From Colius striatus (Eukaryota; Chordata; Aves; Coliiformes; Coliidae), in contig NC_084759.1 in assembly GCF_028858725.1 (NCBI RefSeq), positions 142,394,671 to 142,458,670 on the forward strand: 64,000 bases of DNA. Direction: 5' to 3'. Position numbers and translations under genes: made by a program. How positions within the stretch are numbered: position 1 is the first letter of the stretch; the number at the start of each line of letters is the position of its first letter. This document shows, one piece after another, positions 46,816-58,700 of this stretch. The notes below the pieces were generated by a model. That model was given only the letters and a program-made list of their open reading frames with translations. It was not told the DNA's origin and made no database searches.

Positions 46816-49457
46816 AGTTTCAGTTCATTTTATTTTTTTTATTGTTTTTTTTTTTTACAGTGTACATTGTTAAATAATGTAAAGAAAAACGCTTGTAATT
46901 CAGAAACAGATTTTATGTGGAAAAAAGATACTCAAAGTGTAATATTAAACAAAATAATTTAACAGTTCAGTAGCATTAGTTTATTCCTCTAGACTTCAGT
47001 TATTCATCCACAGGAGGGGGGTGGGGGGGAGAGGGGGGGAAAAAAAAACCAAACAGTTCTTGCATAACAGTAAGAGAAAAGACTACCTCAAAACTTTAGA
47101 TCAAAATTAAATAACCACGTGCTGCATCCAGCTGATTGGTTCCCCTGTCTTGAATACTCCCCTTGTTCCAAGACAGCCATAGCCCCTCCCAGAGCGTGCC
47201 TCGCCTTTCCCCTCCCCGAGCTCACCCTGTGCTCGGGGAGCGTCTTTGTGGCCGAGAAGCCGGCCTGGCACAACGCGGCTGAGCTTAGGTGAGGTTCCCA
47301 GTGTCACTCCAGCCCCCGGGTCCCTGTGCCTCCCCGCACACGCCGCTGCTCTCATTCTGTAGCTCTCGGCTGCACTGCGGTTACAAAGACCAAACCCCCA
47401 GCACTAGGGACCTGGGCCCTCACTGTCAGCTTTCACCCTCAGGCCTTCGGCCCTGGCCTGCACCTGCCCTGGCTGCCAAAACTGCTGCAGAAACCCTAAA
47501 GTGACAGGAAAGGAACAGATGTTGCACGTTTGTTTGTAAATATAAAGGAGCGAGAACGTGCGCAGACAGAACAGCTCCCTGCTAAGGCTCCACGGGGGAG
47601 CAGCGCTCCTAGAACCAAACCATTCTGGCAAGGAACATGTCCATGAGGCGGCAGCTCCCGGTGGGCTGCTCCCCAGTACCGGCACACGCGGTGCTCAGCC
47701 CTCACAGCTTTCTGCAGCACGCCACAAATACTGGCTGGTATTATTTTTAACTTTGAAGAGGAAACCAGTATTTATTTTTTACCTATGCAGAGGGAGAATG
47801 ACCAAAGCAGAAGGTACAGTACGGTTACTAAGAGGTGACCGACAGTTACAGCCCTGGTACCAGCTTGAAATTGATCAGAGAGAACAAAATGGTAAATCCT
47901 CCCAAGACAGACAGAGGAAATGTTTTGATGCCGGCTGATTCAAGTACATCCATTGCCGGCAATGGACGTTGCACCAGGACAGTCTAGTCCCGGCTTCAAC
48001 GGATTTTACCAAAAACAAACAAAAACAAAAGGTAAGAAAAGCAATCCCAGCAGCCAACCCCATGCCAGCGAGCAATGGCACCTCTCCCTCAAGTCACATC
48101 CTGCCCAAACATCTTCATCACTTTGCAGGTGGAGTCAAACTGCATCTTAAGCTGGGCCCTTCCCAAAGACACACGTTCTCCCCCTCCTCTCTCTGCTTCC
48201 GATCCCGACCTCCTGCCTCCGCAGCCAACACGGGTGAGTCTCGGTTCAGCTGCACCCCCAACCCTCTGTCCCGCCCTCACCTGGCCCCTGTCACACCAAC
48301 AACTTGGGATCCGCCTGCCTGGACGAGTTCCCCCACGCACGGAACGGAAGGTTCCAACCTGCCGCCTCAGCGACTTCTCCCTCCACACACCTCCTCTGAA
48401 CAGCAACAGGGTCACTAAAGAAAGCCCCACGGCCCTGCCACCGGGTACCATATACAACTCGTCCTCCTCTGAACTCACCCTCTCCTCTCTCTCTGCCCGG
48501 GGCTCTGCTGGGAAGACGATGCTGACTGCAGAAGCGAGAGAAGTCCAAGGCACTAAAATATCCAGCAAGCATACTGGGAGAACAGACAAGTATTCAAGTA
48601 CATTAATTTATACAATTTTACATTCACATTTATTTATCTAATACAATGAAAATACAAAGAAAAAAAGTTAAAGTGTCTCCAATAAGTATAAGGATATAGC
48701 TAGCTTTTTTTCCCGGTTTTTGTTTTCTTCTTAACTTTTTAACCCTCTATATTCCACTCATTTTTTTTTTAAACTACTGTTGTCCAACAACATTTATATA
48801 TCACAGTGTTTCCACATCAAAACTGATGGTAAGTACATGTCCGCAGGGAACTTTTAAATTTTTTTTTAAAACAATTTAAATTGCTCTAATGCTGCAGTCA
48901 AAGCTGTTAATATCTTACTTAAAGCAGTAATGACCTATCAAGCACGGGCTGCACTGCAAGTCCATTTGGGTGCCCCACCGTTTCGGAGCCAGATACGATT
49001 GACTGGGGAGAGGGGAGAGGAAGGGAATTTTGGACAGCTTTTCTCCTGGTCTTGGTTCTTCAGGGAAGAGATGAGAAGCGTGCTAAAGCCTCATGCTAGG
49101 ATTCGGCTCTCCCACCTCAACAGCGTGCGGCTTCAGCCTCAAACCCGAGAGAAACGTTACAGCGAGACCGCGTTAACTGACCCCGTGACTTCTCCACAGC
49201 TCTCGTCCCACACAAGAGCGGAACCCTTCGGTCAGAAGCACTATCCCATCCTAAGGATGCTGATCATCCTACTCCCCCTTGAAAGCGTGTGGGTAAACTC
49301 CCTTCGCAGGGAGTTGACAGCAACGGTCAGAATAGAGAAAAATCATTCCCAGTCTGGCAAGCTACCAGTTCATTGCAGCACTAGTAGTTGATACAGGGCC
49401 CCGTCTCCCTCCCCACGTCCTGTCCCGAGGTGTAGCCAGCACGGCCGCCGAGCACGG
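46815..49457 (-). other. WNK1: WNK1 3' UTR with several poly(A) signals
   Basis: Sequence downstream of the WNK1 stop on the minus strand. Minus-strand AATAAA hexamers lie at 48634-48629, 47776-47771, and a pair at 46843-46838 and 46834-46829. The last pair would give a 3' UTR of about 2.6 kb, and the earlier ones could give shorter forms. A 30-base C-rich run (in mRNA sense) lies near 47.03 kb. GC-rich overlapping open frames on both strands at 47.97-48.64 kb look fortuitous. Confidence 0.65.
47016..47039 (+). repeat. G-rich tract; C-rich in WNK1 mRNA sense
   Basis: Plus-strand G runs of 6, 7 and 7 are followed by an A run. In the WNK1 transcript this reads as a U run followed by C7, C7 and C6, a polypyrimidine stretch of the type bound by poly(C)-binding proteins. 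It lies about 180 bases upstream of the distal poly(A) signals. Confidence 0.8.
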
Positions 49458-49772
49458 CTAAGTGGTCCGCAGATTGGAGCCCGGGGGGTTGCTGATGGAT
49501 TTTTGCAAGTTGCTGATGTTGAAGCTTTGCAAAGACGTGGCACCTACGGGCTGGAACTGGCCAAGCGGAGGCTGCGCCGGACCCCCCGTCCCGCTCCACG
49601 GTGCGGCGAAAGACGCCGCGGGGTAACCGTACTGCTGCGGGGGGCACATGGCCTTGGTGAAGGGACCTAAAGAGGTAGCTGATGCTGCAGAGATGGGTGT
49701 AGCACCCAGGGAAGATGTCATAGAGATACAGAGCTGACCTGGCGCCGAGAACTTCCTTGCCATTCCAGGGCC
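49458..49772 (-). CDS. WNK1: WNK1 terminal coding exon
   Basis: After acceptor TTTCTCTTTCAG (AG at 49774-49773) the exon encodes 104 residues starting [20 protein letters not shown] and ending [11 protein letters not shown], with TAG at 49460-49458. It is a nearly complete match to the last exon of vertebrate WNK1. Confidence 0.97.
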   Translation of the reverse strand, partial: GPGMARKFSAPGQLCISMTSSLGATPISAASATSLGPFTKAMCPPQQYGYPAASFAAPWSGTGGPAQPPLGQFQPVGATSLQSFNISNLQKSISNPPGSNLRTT

Positions 49773-52700
49773 CTGAAAGAGAAACCGACCCCCAAGAAAA
49801 GTTACACAATGGTGCTTGAAAACCACAGGCTTCCCCCTTGGCCTACAAGCTCTTCCTGGTGGATGTTTTCAAGAACACGCCATGGCCTTCCTCTTTAGTT
49901 ATCCTTTAACATGGGCCAGCAGCGTGCCCAGGTGGCCAAGAAGACCAATGGCATCCTGGCTTATATCAGATATAGTGTGACCAGCAGAAACAGGGAAGTG
50001 ATTGTCCCCCTGTACTCAGTGCTAGTGAGGTTGCACCTTGAGTGCTGAGTTCAGTTTTGGGCCCCTCACTACAAGGAGGACATTGAGGTGCTGGAGTGTG
50101 TCCAGAGATGGGCAATGAAGCTGGTGAAGGGTCTGGAGAACAAGTTCTATGAGAAGTGGCTGAGGGAACTGGGAGTGTTCAGCTTGGAGAAGAGGAGACT
50201 GAGGGGAGACATGATCACTCCCTACAACTACCTGAAAGGAGGCTGTAGCAAGGTGGAGATCAGTCTCTCCTCCCAAGTAAAAAGCGATAGGATGACAGAA
50301 AATCGCCTCAAGTTGCACCAGGGGTGGTTTAGATTGGATATCAGGAAGAACTTTTGCAGTGAGAGGGTTGTTAAAGACTCTAGAATAGGCTGCCCAGGGA
50401 GGTGGTGGAGTCACCATCCCTGGAGATACGTAAAAGATGTGTAGATGAGGTGCTGAGGGACATGGTTTAGTGGTGGGCTTGGCAGTGTCAGTTTAATAGT
50501 TGGACTCAATGTTCTTGAAGGTATTTTCCAACCAAAACAATTCTTTGATTCCCTACTGCAGCAAGTGATACAGTCCTGCAGAGAGAAGACATAGCCAACT
50601 GTTTTCTAGAGCAGCTGTCCAAGCTGGGGTTATCATTGGACTCAATGATCCTAAAGGTCTTTTCCAACCTTAATGACTCTATTCTAAGCCACATGGCAGC
50701 TGCACTCTCAGTGCGTCTGACTCCCTAATGAGATGGCAATAACACTGACAGTTTGTTACCAGAAGTTGTTTACAGATTACTTCTTACCTCATAGTTGCTA
50801 TGCCCTTTGCCAACTTTCTTGCCAGATAGGTTCATGGCATCTCGGGCCCAGTTATCTACCAGCTTGTGCAGGTCATCGGTGAAAGTCCCTTTCCGGCTTG
50901 AGGCAATGGCAGCAGGCTGAGGCTGGGGTGCTTGGCTGTTCACGGCCGCCCCGACAGTGTTAGTGCTGCTGGTCCCTACAAACACAGAAAACGGGAATCA
51001 AACCTTCAGCTGAAGATCCCCCTTCTCTAGTAAATGTAATAATTATGGTAATGGTACATCAATAGAGAGCCAGTTAAAACGCCATGCAGATTAAGTTTCA
51101 GTTCCAGGACACCCTGAAGTGGGAACTACAAGGACTCCTTATAGGCATTTCCTAGATTAAGAGCATCTCTTAGATATGTTTACTTTTCAATAAGTGCTGC
51201 AAGTAAGTCATCTTAAAGAGAGGAATGGTGGCAGCCTACAGGTCTTTGTAGAGGAAGGAGGAGATTAGATTTCCGCACTGAATGACAGCACAATCACGTC
51301 ACTCATCCTACACCTTGTGATTATCAGCAACCACTGCTGGCACAGGTCAGTTCCACCCTGGAGGACAATGCTGGATGCTGAACAAGGAACAGTACACTCA
51401 GCATCACCAGCTGCTCTGTAGCAAATTATCTCCACTTTGTCAAATGAAGAGAAAAATTCACCCAGATTACACAAAAAGAAAGCCACAGTAACAAACAGCA
51501 ACTGTTGCTTCCAATAGCTGCCATACTTATGTTCTTGAGGATAACCAGATGGGACTGTCTTCATCCACCACACAGAGTCAGCAGTGGAAGTCTGCACTGC
51601 ACTAAATTTTGCTTTTTGCCTCAAAGCATTTGTTTGCAGTTTACATTCAGATTTCCTATGTTAGGAGAACAAGCCTTTCAGATGCAAACAACCAATACAA
51701 CTTAAAGAAATCAATTCCTCAGACAAGTTTTCCTACTTGCTAGGTTGGCTGTGAGAACACAAAAAGCCCCCCCTCACAGAAATCCTAGGTTTTGGTACTG
51801 TTAGAAAGCTGCCTGAATGTTATCCTGTAAGAAAAAAAAAATCTAGAACTTCTGTTTTGGATAGCCTCACCATCCCACTCATGCTAACACACAAGCTACT
51901 GCACTCAAAGCTTGGTTTTCTGAAGGCAGATCTTTTAACAAGAATCAAAGAAATGGGGTATGATTGAGTATCCTCAATTCCCAGTCATACTGCAAAGTAC
52001 TCTCCTTTACAGTTGTGGAAGGGCCTGTGAAATGCTAGGGCAGGCTTTTTCTGAAGGGCATGGTCTAAAGGCAGACTGAATCCTGATTTTTCAAATCCAT
52101 TTAGTACAAAGTCAACCAATAGAATGAGTACATGGCCGCTGCGGTGTGAAACCCAGCGCTCCTTGCAAACACCCACCCTCGCCTACTTGCTTCTCAAAGT
52201 TCCTCAAACATCTACTTGCTCACTCTAAAGACTGCCACTAGGAAATCCAACTTTGTGGCAAACATTTTTGAAGAAAACCGATTATAGAGGTGGAGCATCA
52301 AAAACACCAGCAATGAAAATCATCCCTCTATTGCCAAGGCCAAATGACAGAGTTGCCGTCTCTTGCCTGACAGTCGCTTGATCTGTTCCCCTTTCCCTGG
52401 CGGTCAGCCACACACCTTGCACCCCCTGTACCAAAGAACTGGCTCCAAACCCCTGCAGGAATGTTTCATATCGAGGAGTGAATTAGGAAGGTGACGTACT
52501 TACTATGCAGGACAAATAAGCAAAGTGTTACTGCCTTTAGTAGTGCTGAGAAGGGATGCACAGGCATCCCTCCCACCACTTCCAGCACAGGCATGGAAGT
52601 GGCTCCTGGCGCGGGTGCCCACGGCTGTTAGGGGCAGACGCATGCAACGCTGCACACTGGATGGTAAGGGGAAAGTGCCCTGACCAGGCTGTGCAGCTGC

Positions 52701-55700
52701 AGCACGGATGGAGGGCGGGAAGGACACACTGTAAGGTGGTGAGGAACACCTATGGTGAAGTTACTAGAACCTTAAGCATGCATCACGTGGAAAGGGCTCA
52801 GAATACAAGTGTTTAATGACAGCAGTGATGTGGAAAGTGAAATTAAAAGAAATGAGGCAAAAGCAAGAAAATGATACTGGAGGGAATCTGCCCAAATCAG
52901 TAATAACCACATTCCGCTGTGAGGGTTCATGCAGGGGATTGACACACTTGCTCTTCATCCTCTTCACGATGGCTGGTATCTGCTTTGGATGTATTTGTAC
53001 TCAGTAAGCACACCAGATCCTGGGCCTACACTGGAAAGCTTCCTCAGGCCACGGAAGGGAGAGAATTAATCAAGGTGTATATATACACAACAGCACCTTT
53101 AGCTGAAAATGTGAAAGATCATTTAGCAAAGTTTATGTGTTTTTGCAAAGGACTGGATTGACTCAGGGTGAGAAAGGTGGGAGGTTGTGAAAGCTTTGTC
53201 TCCAGAAGTGATTTTGTTACGGAGCTCCTACCTCAGGTCACACACAGACCAGCCCCCACCATTATGGGTGAGCAACACAGTTATTAAAGTTCCCACTTAA
53301 TGCCAATTCAAAAAATGACATCTCAGGAATTTCACACGTTAGCTCTGAGTCACTGCCTGCAGAACCTGCCATCCAGAAGAGTCTGAAAAGGAAGTGCTTC
53401 AACTTGTAGCATTCAATGGAAACAACCCCCCCACATTCCTGCTCGGTCACAGCAGCCGTCCCCAGTTCTGCTCTGACATGAGGGATCTGAAGTGAAACAG
53501 CTTTCTCTCCAGCCCACTACCTATAATGCCTTCATTCTGCCCTTTTATTTTTCCCCCCCATAAACCAGCAGTCAAAGGACACCTTTAAACAAGAGTCTTA
53601 AATGGTATGACCACACACGGGCTTTTCTGAACATCTCTTGCTTTGGGAGACACGCTGCAGATCTCTGATGGCTTACTCTTTTAGAACACTGGAGGAGTGT
53701 CTGCATTTGGATCCATCACTGAGGTAGGTGGCAAGCCCCATCAGATCTGTGAACAAACCAACTGCTCAGAGGTACAACTCTAGAACATTACAGTGAGCAG
53801 CTGATCCTGAAGCTCAATTTGCTCTTCTTAGCAATGAGCAAAGGCTTCTACAGTGAAGGTGAGGTTCTGCCTGCCTCCACTTGGCTGCAAGAGCAATAGC
53901 CAGACTATTATACTAACAACAGAGTACACATTGGAGGGCATAACACAGACAGACAGATGCTGTGCTGGAGACAGAGTCAGGGAGGTAAGGCTTCAGTGAC
54001 CAGAAAAAGCTGATGAATAGCTTTACAATCGAGAATTGGAGATAACAGAAATAAGATAATTACTACAGAGCTGGTTGCAAGGACAGACTTTTTTCACCAT
54101 CTTCCCTGAAGCACAAAGAGAGAGTCATTTGTTAAAGGTAAGAGAAACAGTGAGAAACGTTTAGTATCAGCAAACAGTATGAAAAGCTTGGTGAGAAACA
54201 GAGGACACAGCACAGCAGGGCTCTTGTAGTCACTAACTGGGACATTATAGGAAGAATCCAAAGACTGGTCTGATAACTTAATCAGTACTTTCAAAAAGAG
54301 AAGAGGCTCAGCCTCCCACATTTATTCTTCAGAAGTCCCACACTGTAGTAAAGAATGTCAGCAGACATTGCTGCCACAGCTGTGCGTTGCCACAGAAGGA
54401 AGAGTAAGGACACCTTCCACTTTTGTCAGGACATAGGGAGTATTTTGCAGCCATCAAATCTGGCCCGGTTTGCAACACGAGAAAAATTTAGTTGACAGGG
54501 CAAGTGCTTTCAGTTTGTCATCCCATTTTCTCAGATCTGTGGAACAGTTCAGACACTCCCTGCCAAGCTGTACTGCTCTGTTTCTCCAGCTGCACAGTTA
54601 AAAGCATCAATTACTGCACTGTTTCCTTCAAGGCCGCCGATTCTAATGCAGCATCTTCTCCAGCTGTCACTCTCCGCCACAGTCTGCAACAGCATTTCAA
54701 GGACAAGAATCCGGGAAGCAAGTGACCTGCAGTAAGCTAAGTGCCAGGCCAAGCTGTGCCATGCCAAGTATTACCTGCTTTTAGAGGACAGCTACAACAC
54801 AATTTTCAAAAGGAATCTGTTTCCCTTAGCACCAGGCCCATAAACAAGAGATATAAGTGCTGAAGTACTCTTAGAGAGCCAGATAATGGTCAATTTGCAG
54901 CAAGCCAAGGCCTTGTAAGTAAATGATACTTGTAATCACTTCACTGTCAATTCTAGAAATGGAATGGCTTTTTTTTTATATTCTCTACCCCCAAAAAGGA
55001 CAGGCCAAACTAAAGATGATTTTAAAGATAACTTCTTCCAATCAAGGAGCCATAAATCTTGAGATGGCAGATGTCAGTACACACCTGCACATCAATATAC
55101 TGTACTTACACCCCCAAACCCCATAAAGTGAGATAAAGCTATCATTGCAAAACTGAACAGCCAGGAAAAAATTCCCCTCCAACCCGCTCCCCCTCCTCCT
55201 GTTTGCATTGCAGCTGTCCCTGCAGAAGGCCAGGCCCAGTTCTGCTCACAACTCTGGCTCAGCTGTGCTGCTGTCAGGTGTAGAGACACAGATGCTACAG
55301 ATGCGTGGTGACTGTCATGCAGTGCAGCGACCAGAAGGCTCTTTACAGGGCTTAGAGCTCATACCAAGTCATTCCAGAGGGTGGGAAACAAGTGTCAGAC
55401 ATTTAAAGGGTCCAGCCTGCAGAAGCAGCATGGGGGATGGGTGCAGCACTCGCAATAAAAAGCATCACATCAGCAGCCTTGGCTCAAGCATGTCATCACT
55501 TCAGTCACATCAGAAGTTTGAGGCTCTCTCATAAGTCTGTCCTAATCTAAGTAAAAAGACTTTAAAGAGAGCTGCAAGGTAACTTGTGAGGGTTGACAGG
55601 GTGTCTGGAGATCTCGATTTACCCACCTTTACTGCTATTTGCTGCACAATTAGTGTATTTCAAATTCATAGTAAAGACCTGTACATCTGGGCCCATTAAT

Positions 55701-58700
55701 AAGTAGGGATCTTTTCAGTTTGCCTTTGGCTGTTTGCTAGTGAACACAGTCAGTATTAACCGCCTACAGGTGGCATCAACGCTCTACACCAGTGCTGAGA
55801 ACAGGCCAAAATACCTCCCATCTGTACAGACTGCTGCAGGAAGGCAACACGTTCCCCCCGGCATTTAGAGCAGTGTCCAGCAAAGGAACAACTTGGAAAA
55901 CAGGTCTTCCTTGCTGTTCCACTAAAAACACTACCTCCCCTCCAAGCTTCTCATCAGCTAAGCTGATATATGCTGAAACCTAACTACCACGACAGGCCAA
56001 AATCAAACACCCAAGCACCCACAGTTGGCTAAACTCCCCCCAGATTCTGTCACTGCACTGAACTCTCCTGAAAGTTTCTACCAAAAGCTTAGAGAAAGCG
56101 GTTGTTTTTAAGTGTACCACTAGAACACCTAACATGAGAACCCAAACTTCTAACGGCGTGCCAAAGAGCAGCTCAGCGGAGCCATGGGATGGGAGGGAAC
56201 ACGAGATGGAAAGTGAGAATGGGCTGCATGAAACAGATCCAAGCAGCAAAAGAAAACCAAAGAGACAAAACAAAAAAAACAGACAAGGAAGGAGTAAAGG
56301 TGTTACACACAAAGAGCCAAGCAGGGCGTACTCAGAAATCGGGTCCTCCTGCCACCAGGCTTGAACGTCACTCTCTCAGATGCACAGTTAAACTTCGCAC
56401 AGCCTGTGAGAAAACAAAAACGGGAAGAACAGAGAAAGGAGAGGAGAAGAGACAGAACACCACTACGAGATGTTAGCAACTCGAGGTTGGAAAGGTGAAA
56501 TGCATTAACGTGACACACAAGAATAAGCCTCAAAGTGTAGACCAAAGAGTATGTAGACAATATACGGAGCGAAGAGACTCCCTCCAATACCTCCAGACGT
56601 TAAGCCAAGTTTGCAGTGTTACTCTTCAGCATATAACCCACACAATCTACAGGAAGGCTAAATCCTGGCAAAATGATTCCACTTATGAAATGTTGCTGCA
56701 TAACTCTACAGATACGGGGAGGCAATTCAAGTAGCTCCAAAGCAGTTGAAACGGTTCATTAAAAAAACCAACACTATAGAAAATGTTTCCAAAAAAGTCT
56801 GTTCCCATTTTCTGTCTGTACTTCTCTAATTTCAGTAACACAGCACATTAGAATTGATGTATTCAAGTCGTCTATGGCAAAGCGTTTCAAAAGATGTTCC
56901 AGAGGAAAGGAAAAGAAACAGAACAGCTAAGTTCAGAGAAGTAAAGAATCAAGCTGTCATCCCCTTAACGACTGGCAAGCAAAAATGCCCTCCCTACCAA
57001 ATAACTCAGAGCTGTGTCTGAGAAATTATTTGATAACACGTTAACAACTAGCAACTCACAACTGGAGTAGCTTGGGTTAAATAATTTCTTATTCCTACCC
57101 ATCCATCCTCCTATGCTAACCCTTCCAGGATAATTCTTTAACTCACAACTGCAAAACATGAGCCTTTTTTACCTTTTATTGTTAAAAATTCCATTGACAG
57201 AAACAGTCAAAGCAGTTTGGAAGTCTAAAAGGATGCTGAGTCTTCAGAGATTTCCTATCATTGCAATTAGCTGACATCAAACCTGCTCTGCCTCTTCCTT
57301 AGTCTCATGTCACATCTCCAACCCCTTCTTCTCATCTGCCTCCTCATCCTTTCAGACAATCCCTTTCCCCCAGGACAGCAGATCACTGCTCGTTGCCACC
57401 ATCCTGCATTCTTTTGTATTCTCCTTGGTGCTTTCATAGCAGCAGGCAGGGCCACGGGCTCTACGTCCATTACTCAACCACCTCACACTTCACCTATGTA
57501 TGAAGGCAGAAACCTATTTGCAAAACTCCCCCTTATCAGCCTGGAGACTAACAATCCACTTTACGTTGTCCCCTAAAAAGCAAGTGTCATCAAGCTGATC
57601 ATTCATTCAGCAGTAACTAAGGTGCAAGACTTGATACTGATCCCTTTTCAAGTCTTACCTTGGCCTGGTGCCGAAAGGCTCGGTACCGAAAGGGCACCAT
57701 CACTGGTAAAGGCAGAGTAGAGATTTTCGCTAGAAGGTGAAGGTTTGAGGGGCTGTAACAAATGGTTCTGCCCAGTCTCTGGCACACTACCAGGAGGATG
57801 AAGAGTCTGCTGTGGGGGCAAGACTGATGGTGCACTTTGAGCTGACAGATTGCCTAGGGGAAGAAGGAAGGCAAACAGTTGTTCAACGTTTCAGTTTCCC
57901 CCACATCACTTTCAAAGCTTCTGTTGTGGCTCCCAAAGGACAGGGGTGGGAAAAGAAAAAAGAAGAAAGTTTGACTGGAACATTTACTAGAGAGTGAAGT
58001 CACTACCAAGTAATTCTAATGATCACTTGAACTAGTATGCTACAGACACAGGAAAAAGTGCTGTGGTGAGGTGAAAAGAGGATATCAGCCTCTGGTCAAG
58101 CACAGCAATCCAGGCAAGAGAGGGGGAGGCAGGTGGAGGGAACACCACCAGTTTCTGCAACAGCAGTAAGACTAGAAAAAATATTTACTTAAGTCTTAAA
58201 GGCTGTGCTATCTCAACATTACACTCACACATAGTTCCCCTATCATATAACAGAACACAAGTGAGCAGCCAGGGTGAATGGGATCCAGAAATTGCAGCGT
58301 GACGTGGAATTAGCAAAGTACGTGTGCAGGAAGCAGTGCTGGCCCTCCAATTTTGTTTACCCAGTGCTACAGGATTTGAGAGACATCTACAATTAACCAG
58401 CATGCATTAGACATACAACAGAAAAAAGAACTATTTTTGAGTTCTGTTTATCACAAAAATGGGCTCAGTAAGAAAGGAAGTCTTGACAATTAAAATTGTT
58501 TCTCAATTTGTAAGTACAAAAAAACTGCAGCTCCATTAAAAAAAAACACTACTTCAACATCCATCAACTATGACTAAGTTTAAGAACACTACTATTACCA
58601 TGCCTAAGTGCTACTAAAGTAGAAAAATAATCTGAAAATGACTGAAAAGCCCAGTCCCATTCTGTAAAAACCAGTTTCAAGAGGCACCAAGAGCAGTTTA

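Larger units (their letters stand above)
49773..50787 (-). other. WNK1: WNK1 last intron, mostly CR1
   Basis: A 1.0-kb intron with donor GTAAGA at 50787. A CR1 copy (49909-50550) fills almost two thirds of it, and a second CR1 tail scrap lies at 50636-50686. Confidence 0.88.

Noticed and set aside
47969..48641. Overlapping open frames of 149, 188 and 166 codons on both strands
   Set aside because: They lie inside the WNK1 3' UTR in a GC-rich patch, are open on both strands together, and show no conserved motif.
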